From: a virus
DNA: 64,000 nucleotides
Virus record (IMG/VR): IMGVR_UViG_3300008259_000013
Coordinates: 67,288-131,287 of that record
Strand: one strand, 5' to 3'
The notes beneath the pieces were generated by a model. The model was not told the origin of the DNA and did not search any database. It saw only the letters and a list, made by a program, of their open reading frames with translations. The stretch's first letter is position 1, and every line of letters starts with the position of its first letter. The translations under genes were made by a program, and so were the position numbers. Shown here piece by piece: positions 24,309 through 32,625 of the stretch.

Positions 24309-25486
24309 ATATAAAATGGCCATTAATGCACAACAATATCTCTCGCTCAGACGCGAATGCTATTATTGATTTTTTGTCTCAAGACCCGCTGCCTATTCTT
24401 ACCAACGCTTCGAAAGTAAAAGAGTTTGAGCAAAAGTGGGGCGAATGGTTGGGTACTAAATACAACGTGATGGTGAACTCGGGCAGCGCAGCGAATGAGC
24501 TATCTTTGCTTTATCTTAAGCATAAATTCCCTCAAGGAGGAGAGGTCATTGTTCCCCCTATGGCGTGGGTTTCAGACGTCGCTGCCGTTTTGCAAAATGA
24601 TTTTACTCCTGTTTTTTGCGATATTAAATTAAACAACCTTGCCCTCGATATCGAAGATGTTAAAAAGAAAATCACACCCAGAACAAGAGCTATTATTTTA
24701 ATACATATCCTTGGATACAACGGTATTTCAGATGAGCTAATCCAAATCTGCAAAGAAAAAAATATCTTATTGATTGAAGATGTTTGTGAGTCTCATGGGG
24801 CCACATTCAAAGGCCAAAAAGTCGGCACATTTGGTGATATTTCTAATTTTTCATTTTATTATGCCCATCACATGACCTCTATCGAAGGAGGGATGATAAG
24901 CACAAATAATCATGACATATATCAATTAATTAGAGCTTTTAGATCTCACGGCATGCTTAGAGAAACCACGGACGAAAGTTTAAAGCAAAAAGTTTTAAAT
25001 GAACATCCAGATCTTAATAAAGATTTCGTTTTCCTAGAAGCTGCTCATAATTTTAGATCAACAGAAATCAACGCTATATTAGCCCTAAATCAAATACAAA
25101 ATCTAGACGAAAATAATAAAATACGAGCAGAAAATTTAGATATATTTTTAAATAATTTAAACCCAGAAAAGTTTTTCGTTGATTTCGACAGAGTAGGCAA
25201 CTCTAATTACGCTTTCACGTTAATTCTAAAAAAACCAGATTGGGCATTAAGAATTAATGTAGAAACAGCATTGCGCAATGCAGGTATTGAGTTTAGGCGA
25301 GGTTTGTCTGGCGGAGGCAACCAACTACGTCAACCCTATCTTAAGAGATTATTTGGAAATAGTTATCTTAATTTTCCAATAACTGATCACTGCCATAACT
25401 TTGGCTGGTACATTGGAAACTACCCAGAACTTCCAAAACAGCGAATTACAGAGCTTACTTCTATCGTAAATGATTTACCTTCATGA
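24305..25486 (+). CDS. ColD-like PLP-dependent GDP-4-keto-6-deoxy-sugar 3-dehydratase
   Basis: This 393-residue protein is of the DegT/DnrJ/EryC1 fold. VNSGSAANELS binds PLP phosphate, LLIEDVCESHGA holds the Asp that contacts the PLP ring, and the segment SNFSFYYAHHMTSIEGGM carries His188-His189 where aminotransferases have the Schiff-base Lys. A Lys-to-His change at this place is the hallmark of the C3-deoxygenating enzymes ColD (His188 in E. coli) and E1/RfbH. These enzymes remove the C3 hydroxyl instead of making a stable amino sugar. Beside Fcl/ColC and Gmd, it suggests a GDP-3,6-dideoxy sugar such as colitose, or a heptose analogue. It overlaps both neighbours by 4 bases. Confidence 0.85.
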   Translation: MNIKWPLMHNNISRSDANAIIDFLSQDPLPILTNASKVKEFEQKWGEWLGTKYNVMVNSGSAANELSLLYLKHKFPQGGEVIVPPMAWVSDVAAVLQNDFTPVFCDIKLNNLALDIEDVKKKITPRTRAIILIHILGYNGISDELIQICKEKNILLIEDVCESHGATFKGQKVGTFGDISNFSFYYAHHMTSIEGGMISTNNHDIYQLIRAFRSHGMLRETTDESLKQKVLNEHPDLNKDFVFLEAAHNFRSTEINAILALNQIQNLDENNKIRAENLDIFLNNLNPEKFFVDFDRVGNSNYAFTLILKKPDWALRINVETALRNAGIEFRRGLSGGGNQLRQPYLKRLFGNSYLNFPITDHCHNFGWYIGNYPELPKQRITELTSIVNDLPS

Positions 25487-26460
25487 TTTTAGTCAAATCT
25501 CCATTTAGAGTATCATTTTTTGGCGGATCAACCGACTATGCTGATTTTTATGAGCAGCATGGCTCTTTTATATTCGGGTGTGCTATCAATAAATATGCAT
25601 ATCTTTCTATCAGAAACAAGCCTAAAATTTTATCAGAAGCCAGCACCATAAGTTATTCTAAGTTTGAACGAGTTAAAGATTTAAGAGATATAGAAAATCC
25701 TTTGATCAGAGAAACTTTAAAATATTTCGGAGTAAATGGATCAATAGAATTTATCTCTTTTTCTGATATTCCATCTAGAACTGGCCTAGGAGGCTCTTCT
25801 TCTTATTGCGTCGGCATGAGCCATCTTTTAAGAACCTTTTTAGGCAAAGAAATATCAAAAAAACAAATAGCAAAAGATGCTATAGAAATAGAAAGGAATA
25901 TTCTCAAAGAAAGCGGAGGAATCCAAGACCAGATTTGGGCAGCGTATGGCGGTTTAAATACGATAGAAATACAAAAAAATGGAAACTTCTTTGTAAAACC
26001 ATTGCCAATCACAAATGAATTCAAGCAGCATCTCCGCGATTCAATGATTCTAATTTATTCTAACGAGCAAAGAATTTCTGATAACGTAGCTAAATCTCAC
26101 GAAAATAAAGATAAAATGCCAATCTTGAAATTGGCTTACGAAGCTTATAATCATTTACTTTCCGAAGACATTAAATCTATGGGAAATCTTATGTACAATG
26201 CTTGGCTCGAAAAATCTAAAATTTCCAGCCATGTTTCTACCAAATCTGTTGAGTCTATAATATCTTCATGTATGAACGCTGGGGCTTATGGAGCTAAATT
26301 GCTAGGAGCTGGAGGATGTGGATTCGTCTTGGTTTTATGCGACCCCTCCGTTAAGAAAAAAATATCAGAAATTTTTGCAGATAATATTTTAGAATTTGAT
26401 TTTGACTATAATGGAGCTTATACAATCTTTGATAATTCATATGGATCATCCATTAAATGA
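25483..26460 (+). CDS. GHMP kinase, HddA-like heptose 7-phosphate kinase
   Basis: This 325-residue protein has N-terminal LVKSPFRVSFFGGSTDYADFY, the form seen in D-glycero-alpha-D-manno-heptose-7-phosphate kinases ('aPlRisfaGGGTDl'). The ATP loop is PSRTGLGGSSSYCVG, followed by a QDQIWAAYGG segment and C-terminal KLLGAGGCGFVLVL. HddA phosphorylates sedoheptulose-derived heptose 7-phosphate at C1 on the way to GDP-heptose. Other sugar 1-kinases such as fucokinase are less similar at the N-terminus. The nucleotidyltransferase behind it overlaps by 20 bases. Confidence 0.82.
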   Translation: MILVKSPFRVSFFGGSTDYADFYEQHGSFIFGCAINKYAYLSIRNKPKILSEASTISYSKFERVKDLRDIENPLIRETLKYFGVNGSIEFISFSDIPSRTGLGGSSSYCVGMSHLLRTFLGKEISKKQIAKDAIEIERNILKESGGIQDQIWAAYGGLNTIEIQKNGNFFVKPLPITNEFKQHLRDSMILIYSNEQRISDNVAKSHENKDKMPILKLAYEAYNHLLSEDIKSMGNLMYNAWLEKSKISSHVSTKSVESIISSCMNAGAYGAKLLGAGGCGFVLVLCDPSVKKKISEIFADNILEFDFDYNGAYTIFDNSYGSSIK

Positions 26461-26887
26461 TTTTAGAGTCGGTATCGTATCTGGATATTTTAATCCAATA
26501 CACTATGGACATATAGAATATATCGATGGCGCAAAAGATAATTGCGACCTTTTGATAGCTATAGTCAATAGCGATTTACAAGTTTTTTTGAAAGGAAGCA
26601 AGCGCTTCATGGACGAAGAGCATAGAAGAAAAATCGTTTCTAGATTAAAATCTGTTGATATAGCTACTATTTCCATTGACAAAGATAAAACTCAATGCGC
26701 TACTTTAATTAAAATAAGAGAGATGTTTCCTAAATATAAAATGTACTTTTTTAATAGCGGAGATAGAAAGGAAGGCAACCTCGTATCGGCAGAATCTGAA
26801 ACATGTAAAGCTCATAATATTTTTGAAATCGTATTAGATTTGCCTAAAATATATTCATCAAGTGATTTATTAAAAAATAATTTATGA
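26441..26887 (+). CDS. HxGH-family nucleotidyltransferase (HldE C-domain-like)
   Basis: The protein has 148 residues from the ATG at 26441. VGIVSGYFNPIHYGHIEYI contains the HxGH motif (HYGH) of the cytidylyltransferase superfamily, and LLIAIVNSDLQVFLKG and FMDEEHRRKIVSRL follow as in the adenylyltransferase half of HldE (RfaE2). The C-terminal KIYSSSDLLKNN fits the ISTS-type nucleotide loop poorly. Downstream of the HddA-like kinase it may activate a heptose 1-phosphate. This differs from HddC, which is a GT-A-type nucleotidyltransferase. Glycerol-3-phosphate cytidylyltransferase is an alternative. Confidence 0.8.
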   Translation: MDHPLNDFRVGIVSGYFNPIHYGHIEYIDGAKDNCDLLIAIVNSDLQVFLKGSKRFMDEEHRRKIVSRLKSVDIATISIDKDKTQCATLIKIREMFPKYKMYFFNSGDRKEGNLVSAESETCKAHNIFEIVLDLPKIYSSSDLLKNNL

Positions 26888-27192
26888 CATTCAAAGAATA
26901 TTACCAAATGTATTTGACTTTGCACAAAAATAAATGGAACAGAAGACTTCATGTTCTTGGGCAATTAGTCACGATTGCTTATTTTATTGCGTGTGTTTAT
27001 TTGGTGTTTTGGAAGTCTTTGTTTTTCTTACCGTTGTTTATAGCTCTTCCTTTCGTAGTGTACCCATTTGCATGGAGCGGTCATTTTTTCATTGAGAAAA
27101 ATAAGCCAGCTGCTTTTAAGAATCCTATTTGGGCTAAAGCCGCAGATTGGGTAATGTTAAAAGATATCATCCTCGGCAGAATTGAATTCTAA
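26884..27192 (+). CDS. Mpo1/DUF962-like membrane protein
   Basis: This 102-residue protein has YLTLHKNKWNRRLHVLGQ, a pair of hydrophobic spans (about 29-45 and 46-61), and AWSGHFFIEKNKPAAFKNP followed by ADWVM. These are the conserved His and Glu positions of DUF962, the family of yeast Mpo1, an Fe(II)-dependent alpha-dioxygenase of 2-hydroxy fatty acids. The His residues that bind iron in Mpo1 appear present (H14, H23 and H68 are candidates). A lipid-modifying role would suit a cluster that alters host envelope. Phage members are poorly known, so the activity is inference. Confidence 0.8.
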   Translation: MTFKEYYQMYLTLHKNKWNRRLHVLGQLVTIAYFIACVYLVFWKSLFFLPLFIALPFVVYPFAWSGHFFIEKNKPAAFKNPIWAKAADWVMLKDIILGRIEF

Positions 27193-28322
27193 TGAAAATT
27201 ATTGTCACAGGCATACTTGGCCAAGATGGCGCCAATATGGTGGAGTATTTATTAAAAAATACTACCGCTGAAATTTATGGAATGATTAGAAGAAGCTCTA
27301 ATCCAAATTTTATAAATTGTTTAAATTTTATTGGAGATTCTAGATTTAAATTGGTTTATGGAGACCTTTCGGATAGCGTAAGCATAGATAATCTAGTAAG
27401 AGAAATCCAGCCAGATTATTTTATTAATTTTGCTGCTCAAAGTTTTGTAGGATGTAGTTGGAATATTCCGCTTCAGACATTCGACACTAACGCTACAGGC
27501 GTAGTAAGATGCTTAGAAGCTATAAGAAGATTTAAGCCAAACTGCCGATTTTACTCTGCTGGATCTAGTGAAGAATTTGGCGACGTTTCTGCTATTCCCC
27601 AAGACATAACCCACCCCATCCGCCCAAGGAGTCCATATGGTGCATCCAAAGCTGCTGCAAGACATGCTGTTAAAGTTTACAGAGAGTCTTATAACTTATA
27701 CGCTATACATGGAATTCTTTTTAATCACGAAGGAACTAAGAGAGGAGAAGAGTTTGTAACCAGAAAGATAACAAAGGGTGTTGCTAGAATATATCACGCT
27801 CTTAAAAATAATAAGACATTTAATCCGATAGAATTAGGTAATTTAGATGCTAAAAGAGACTGGTCCGACTCTGAAGATTTTGTTGATGGTGTATGGAAAA
27901 TGTTAAATCAAGAAATTTATAGAAAAGAAGATTTTCAACCAGAACTTTATAGAGAAGAATCTTATAGTAAAAATTTACTTAAAAACATAAAAGATTATGT
28001 TCTTTCTAGCGACGAGACTCATTCTATTAGAGAATTTATTGAAATTGCATTTAATGAAATTGGAATTGAAGGAGTTTGGCACGGAACTGGAATTTTAGAA
28101 GAATATAGTATTTCTACAAAGTACGCCATCGCAAATGATCCATTGTCTTCTGTTTTAATTAAAGTAAATGAAAAATTTTACAGACCAGCAGAAGTCGATT
28201 TATTGATGGGAGACTCTACGCCAGCCAGAACAGAACTTAATTGGCTTCCAAAAACTGATTTCCAAGGTCTGGTGAAAAAGATGGTCGCCCACGACATATC
28301 TCTCCTTGACAAATCGGCTTGA
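27192..28322 (+). CDS. gmd: GDP-mannose 4,6-dehydratase
   Basis: This 376-residue extended SDR begins KIIVTGILGQDGANMVEYLL and has a YGMIRRSS adenosine-phosphate site. The catalytic elements are AGSSEEFGDV (Ser/Glu) and SPYGASKAAARH (YxxxK), with LFNHEGTKRGEEFVTRKIT and LGNLDAKRDWSDSEDFV for GDP binding. The sequence FYRPAEVDLLMGDSTPA at the C-terminus is typical of Gmd. It makes GDP-4-keto-6-deoxymannose, or the heptose analogue in DmhA-type enzymes. A charged insert at about 250-275 is longer than usual. It ends the sugar cluster; its last codons contain the promoter of the replication operon. Confidence 0.93.
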   Translation: MKIIVTGILGQDGANMVEYLLKNTTAEIYGMIRRSSNPNFINCLNFIGDSRFKLVYGDLSDSVSIDNLVREIQPDYFINFAAQSFVGCSWNIPLQTFDTNATGVVRCLEAIRRFKPNCRFYSAGSSEEFGDVSAIPQDITHPIRPRSPYGASKAAARHAVKVYRESYNLYAIHGILFNHEGTKRGEEFVTRKITKGVARIYHALKNNKTFNPIELGNLDAKRDWSDSEDFVDGVWKMLNQEIYRKEDFQPELYREESYSKNLLKNIKDYVLSSDETHSIREFIEIAFNEIGIEGVWHGTGILEEYSISTKYAIANDPLSSVLIKVNEKFYRPAEVDLLMGDSTPARTELNWLPKTDFQGLVKKMVAHDISLLDKSA

Positions 28323-28334
28323 TCAGGCAATACT
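28306..28334 (+). promoter_or_regulatory. Sigma70-type promoter for the RecA-DnaB operon
   Basis: TTGACA (28306-28311, inside the end of gmd), a 17-base spacer, AATACT (28329-28334) and 6 bases lead to the GTG at 28341. Confidence 0.7.
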
Positions 28335-28340
28335 AGGCGG

Positions 28341-28700
28341 GTGACTGCGAAAACCAAAAAGCCCAGAAGTCTAAGCAAGCAACAACAATTAATCATAAAT
28401 TTTTTATTAGAAACTAAGTCTTGTAATTGGCCTAACGAGATGCGAATCGCAAATATGCTTATTAAAGAGCATGGCTTTGAGTGGCTCATGAGCCTTAGAG
28501 GCAGGACCAAAGTTATATCGCTTGTTTGGTTTTTGGGCGAAAACGGGAAAAATTTTCTAAGAGACATCAAAAAATATCAATCCCTTTCTTTTGAAAAGGA
28601 GAAAATAATTCTAGAAGATAAACCTGTTGCCCCAGAAGTCGAAGTAAATAAAAAACCAACCTCAGTCAAAGAGTTCTTAAATCTTTTTAACAAAAAATAA
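28341..28700 (+). CDS. Unknown protein at the head of the replication operon
   Basis: This 119-residue protein uses a GTG start, chosen because the promoter -10 box ends 6 bases upstream. A basic N-terminus (TAKTKKPRSLSKQQ) is followed by a helical region with WPNEMRIANMLIKEH and WLMSLRGRTKVISLVWFL, which suggests a DNA- or protein-binding helical domain. The C-terminal 40 residues are charged and low in complexity. No family is recognised. As the first gene before recA and dnaB it may be a replication accessory factor. Confidence 0.6.
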   Translation: MTAKTKKPRSLSKQQQLIINFLLETKSCNWPNEMRIANMLIKEHGFEWLMSLRGRTKVISLVWFLGENGKNFLRDIKKYQSLSFEKEKIILEDKPVAPEVEVNKKPTSVKEFLNLFNKK

Positions 28701-28701
28701 T

Positions 28702-29817
28702 ATGGCAAGACCCAAGAAAGAAGTGCAAGAAGTAGCAGAAGAATCAAACGCTTCAGGAAAACTAAAGGTTCTAGATAGCATCCTAAGCCGCAACAAAGAT
28801 CACCATTATGCTTTTGATAATAATATTGATTATATCGTCAGCAGCGGCAGCTTGACTCTCGATATTGAAATGGGCGGCGGCATTCACCCCGGTATAGTAC
28901 GGTCTTCTGGAATCACTGAAGGCGGCAAGACCAGCAACGCTCTTGCCTTCGCCCGTAATTTTCAAGTATTGCACCCTGAGAAAGGTTGTATTATTTATAT
29001 CAAATCAGAGGGCCGTCTTAGCGAAAATATGGTCGCTAGGTCTGGTGTTGATACAGATCCAGCAAAATGGCGAGTCATTCCTACAAACGATTATGAGTTT
29101 GTGACCGACACAATGCGCGAATTGATTAAAGATAATGATGAAGGCAACATTTACTTTTTTATAATTGATAGCCTCGACGCTTTGGTTCCCAGAAATGATC
29201 TAGCCAAGTCTGCTACTGAAGCGAACAAAACCGCTGGAGCGGCTTTGCTCACATCAGATCTGTTGCGCAAGATGGCTGCGGCCTTTTCTTCTAGAGGCCA
29301 TATTTGCTTCATTATTTCTCAAGTTAGATCTTCGATCAAGATTAACCCGTACGAGAAAGGCGACCCAAAGGTCACTAACGCAAGCGGCGGAAATGCTGCT
29401 CTGCACTACTCCGATTGGATCCTTGAATTCCAGCAGCGGTGGAATAAAGATTTTATTTATGCTAACGCTAAAGGCGATGGCAACCCTGTTGGTCATTGGT
29501 GCAAGATAGTCTTTAGAAAGACGCCTAATGAAAAGTCTGGTAGAGAGGTCCGCTATCCAATCAAATATGGACGCTCTAACGGCTCTAGTGTTTGGGTGGA
29601 ATACGAAATCGTAGACCAACTTTTAGCTTGGGAATTTGCCCACGCCAAAGGAGCGTGGATTACCATTACCGACGAGCTTATCAAAGAACTTGCTGACAAT
29701 AGTCTTGAGATGCCAAAACAACATCAAGGCGAGGCCAATCTTAAAAATTTCCTTGAAGAGCATCAAGACATTACACAGTATTTATTCAATAAATTTATAA
29801 GCGCTCTTAAAAAGTGA
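28702..29817 (+). CDS. RecA-like recombinase
   Basis: This 371-residue protein has Walker A GITEGGKTS (about residues 70-78), GCIIYIKSEG after strand 2, Walker B FFIIDSLDALV, a CFIISQVRSSI strand for the sensor Gln, and ASGGNAALHYSDWILEF resembling the L2 region and following strand. This is RecA/UvsX organisation. IKSEGRLS replaces the usual 'DAE' motif, typical of phage members. It should coat ssDNA and drive strand exchange for recombination-dependent replication or repair. The tail is short and not strongly acidic. The next gene overlaps by 4 bases. Confidence 0.9.
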   Translation: MARPKKEVQEVAEESNASGKLKVLDSILSRNKDHHYAFDNNIDYIVSSGSLTLDIEMGGGIHPGIVRSSGITEGGKTSNALAFARNFQVLHPEKGCIIYIKSEGRLSENMVARSGVDTDPAKWRVIPTNDYEFVTDTMRELIKDNDEGNIYFFIIDSLDALVPRNDLAKSATEANKTAGAALLTSDLLRKMAAAFSSRGHICFIISQVRSSIKINPYEKGDPKVTNASGGNAALHYSDWILEFQQRWNKDFIYANAKGDGNPVGHWCKIVFRKTPNEKSGREVRYPIKYGRSNGSSVWVEYEIVDQLLAWEFAHAKGAWITITDELIKELADNSLEMPKQHQGEANLKNFLEEHQDITQYLFNKFISALKK

Positions 29818-30230
29818 AGCTTTACAATGTGTACGGAAAGATAGTTAGCAAAAATGTCTCTCAATATTTGATTGACTGGGACGCTAATTCTCGATCCAAA
29901 GTACAATTCAACACAAAGCAATTCTTAAGGACTTACTGGAAAAATCATATAGTATACGAAGAGTTTCCCGTCTTTGGCTCTAGACTGAAAGTAGATATCG
30001 TCAACGCTACCCTCAGAATAGCCGTTGAAGTACACGGCAAGCAACACACTTCATATAATAAATTTTTTCATGGTGAGTCTCGTCTAAACTATCTTAAATC
30101 TATTAAAAGAGATGTAGCTAAAGAGAAGTGGCTATCTATAAATAAGTTCCAACTTGTGGAAATTTATGAAGACGAAGTCAAAAATCTTTCCGCTCAGTTT
30201 TTTAAGGATAAATTTAATATAATTCTTTAA
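29814..30230 (+). CDS. DUF559/VSR-like PD-(D/E)XK nuclease
   Basis: This 138-residue protein has VYEEFPVFGSRLKVDIVNA followed by LRIAVEVHGKQH. Asp61 and Glu72 with His74, Lys76 and His78 match the core 'vDfv...liiEvDGxxH' of VSR-like and DUF559 nucleases. The helix ending KSIKRDVAKEKWL and the strand FQLVEIYEDE complete the fold. It lies between recA and dnaB with overlapping ends, so it probably serves recombination or repair rather than being a mobile nuclease. Confidence 0.72.
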   Translation: MKLYNVYGKIVSKNVSQYLIDWDANSRSKVQFNTKQFLRTYWKNHIVYEEFPVFGSRLKVDIVNATLRIAVEVHGKQHTSYNKFFHGESRLNYLKSIKRDVAKEKWLSINKFQLVEIYEDEVKNLSAQFFKDKFNIIL

Positions 30231-31693
30231 TGGCCATATACTCGCTACAGGTAGAAAAATACGTCTTGTCTGGTCTTATCAGACATCCAGCTTCTTTCGC
30301 TGACATAGAAAGCTTTATTAATGAAAGTGATTTTATTAATGATGTGCATTACACCATCTTCTGCGTCTTCAAGGAAACGTTTAACAAAGGCGAGCAGATT
30401 GACAAGATCTTGATTTCTCAAAAATGCAAGAATCTTGGGATTACATTTAAGGATCAATCTATTGATATCTTTAGTTATGTTAACAGCATCTGTTTGATAC
30501 CAACCTCTCAGGCTGGTCTTATTGAAGGCGCTAAAGAGTTGCTTAAACTGCGCGTCAGGCGAGAAATCGAGCAGACCGGGGACGAGATCAAAAAGTTTGC
30601 TAATTCTTGCGCCGAAAAGCCAATTGAAGAAATCATTACAGAATCTGATAAGATTTACAATAGCAAAATTTGCACCTACGCCTCTGAAAATAATAAACCA
30701 GAAGACATAACTAATAATGTCATTGAAATTATTGAAGAGCGCGGCAACAACCCCATCGAAGACACAGGCCTAACAAGCCCTTACGCGAACTTTAATCGCC
30801 TCTATGGCGGAATTCGACCCGGCAATCTGTATGCTTGGGTAAGCAGGCCAAAGCATGGCAAGTCAACGATCCTAAATGATCTCGCCATCAAAATTACTTC
30901 AATTAACAAAGGATGCAAGGCGCTGGTTCTTGATACAGAAATGTCTACCATAGATATGAAGTTTAGAATAGCTTCATCTTTGACTGGAATTCCAGTATGG
31001 TATCTTGAAACTGGAAACTGGAAAAAGAACAATAATCTATATCAAAAGTTTGAGCAAAGTAAGGATAAAATTCGTGCTCTTAATAATCAAGTCGATCATT
31101 TACAAGTCGCAGGCAAACCAATTGAAGAGGTTGTTTCTATTGTCAAGCGCTGGTATTTCTCGAAGGTAGGTCGTGGCAATCAATGTGTTGTTGTTTACGA
31201 TTATATTAAATTAACCGGAGAATCAGATAAGAATAAACAAGAATATCAGCTAATCGGCGAAAAAGTCAATGCCTTAAAGGAGCTTTGCTCTGAGCTTAAT
31301 ATTCCCATTCTTACTGCTTGCCAATTAAATCGTAGCGCAGAAAGCGGCGTTGATGATAGCAGCGCGATCTCTCAGTCTGATCGGTTGCAATGGTTCGCTT
31401 CATTTGTAGCTATTTTTAGACGCAAAAGTGTTGAAGAAATAGCTGACGACGGCCCAGAATTTGGTTCTCATAAGCTCATACCGCTTGCCACCCGCTTTCA
31501 AGGAAAAGATTCTGCTGGCCATCACGACTTAGTCAGAATCCAAGAAGGCAAAAAAGTTAAATATATGCCTAACTATATAAGCTTTAACATTAATAATTTT
31601 AATGTTCAAGAGACTGGAACGCTTGAGGATATTCTGTCTGCGAGAGCGTTGAAACCTGAGCTTGATGATTCTGGCGATGGCGAAGTTCTATGA
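30230..31693 (+). CDS. DnaB-like replicative helicase
   Basis: This 487-residue protein has an N-terminal helical domain (about 1-100: EKYVLSGLIRHP, FINDVHYTIFCVF) and a RecA-like ATPase domain from about 180. Walker A is SRPKHGKST (205-213), with the usual first Gly changed. LVLDTEMS is the motif with the catalytic Glu, CVVVYDYIKLTG is Walker B, and ILTACQLNRSAE is the H3 strand of DnaB helicases. The C-terminal tail is acidic. It unwinds DNA at the fork as a hexamer, with the primase encoded directly after it (4-base overlap). Confidence 0.92.
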   Translation: MAIYSLQVEKYVLSGLIRHPASFADIESFINESDFINDVHYTIFCVFKETFNKGEQIDKILISQKCKNLGITFKDQSIDIFSYVNSICLIPTSQAGLIEGAKELLKLRVRREIEQTGDEIKKFANSCAEKPIEEIITESDKIYNSKICTYASENNKPEDITNNVIEIIEERGNNPIEDTGLTSPYANFNRLYGGIRPGNLYAWVSRPKHGKSTILNDLAIKITSINKGCKALVLDTEMSTIDMKFRIASSLTGIPVWYLETGNWKKNNNLYQKFEQSKDKIRALNNQVDHLQVAGKPIEEVVSIVKRWYFSKVGRGNQCVVVYDYIKLTGESDKNKQEYQLIGEKVNALKELCSELNIPILTACQLNRSAESGVDDSSAISQSDRLQWFASFVAIFRRKSVEEIADDGPEFGSHKLIPLATRFQGKDSAGHHDLVRIQEGKKVKYMPNYISFNINNFNVQETGTLEDILSARALKPELDDSGDGEVL

Positions 31694-32625
31694 ATGACTG
31701 CGAATCTGTAAGAAAAATACTTACTGACATAGGATATGTTTTAACTGATCATGGCCGAGAATATCGGACAAGACCTCTTTATAGAGATTCCGGTAACGAT
31801 AATGTTCTTAGAATTTGGAAGAATTCTGGCCAATGGGTGGACTTCAAAGAAAACATTAGCGGTTCTATTGAAGATTTAGTAAAACTTACCCTAAAACTTA
31901 AAACGATTGACGATGCTAAAAAGTGGATTTCTGAGAAAGGGATAGACACATCTTATTCTGAAGACCACCAGCAAAGAGTCACCACCACCCAAACTACTGT
32001 TTTCGATAAATCTTTATTAATAAAGCTCTCAAGAGACGATTCTTATTGGGAAGGAAGAGGTATTTCAACTCAAACCTTGCAACCGTTCCAAGGAGGCGTT
32101 GCTTCTACAGGCAAGATGTTTAATAGATATGTTTTTCCCATCTTTAACTGCAAAGATGAGATAGTCGGATTCGCTGGGAGAGATGTTTCTAAAACAAGTC
32201 TAGAAGGACGACCTAAGTGGAAGCTTATTGGAGATAAAAAAGAGTGGGCCTTCCCGCTAAAGGTTAATGCTAAAGACATCAAGTCTTCTAAAATAATTAT
32301 CTTAGTAGAAAGCATAGGCGATATGCTGGCGCTTAGAGAAAATGGAATTAATAATTCTATTGTTTCTTTTGGTTTAAACCTTTCTCCTAAAATTATTTAC
32401 TCTTTGATTGGCTATAATCCTAAAAAAATTATCATTGCTTTCAACGACGACTCTTTTAATAATGCTGCCGGAAATCTGGCGGCAGAATCAGCGCAGCAAA
32501 GGCTTTTAAATTACTTTGATCCAAGTCAAGTGCAAATCAAGCTTCCTTTCGGAGCAAAAGATTTTGGAGAAATGCATTTAAAAGATAGATCTTTAGTTTT
32601 TAACTGGTATAATTCTATCCAATGA
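31690..32625 (+). CDS. DnaG-type primase with TOPRIM domain, no zinc finger ligands
   Basis: This 311-residue protein keeps the shape of a CHC2-like N-terminal domain (REYRTRPLYRDSGN, IWKNSGQWVDFKENISGSIEDLVKL) but has no Cys/His cluster there. YVFPIFNCKDEIVGFAGRDV is the N-terminal catalytic subdomain. IIILVESIGDMLAL supplies the TOPRIM Glu, and IIIAFNDDSFNNAAGNLAA the DxD-like acidic patch. It synthesises primers for the DnaB/Pol III-type replisome in this operon. It is short: the helicase-binding C-terminal domain of bacterial DnaG is missing. Confidence 0.85.
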   Translation: MNDCESVRKILTDIGYVLTDHGREYRTRPLYRDSGNDNVLRIWKNSGQWVDFKENISGSIEDLVKLTLKLKTIDDAKKWISEKGIDTSYSEDHQQRVTTTQTTVFDKSLLIKLSRDDSYWEGRGISTQTLQPFQGGVASTGKMFNRYVFPIFNCKDEIVGFAGRDVSKTSLEGRPKWKLIGDKKEWAFPLKVNAKDIKSSKIIILVESIGDMLALRENGINNSIVSFGLNLSPKIIYSLIGYNPKKIIIAFNDDSFNNAAGNLAAESAQQRLLNYFDPSQVQIKLPFGAKDFGEMHLKDRSLVFNWYNSIQ

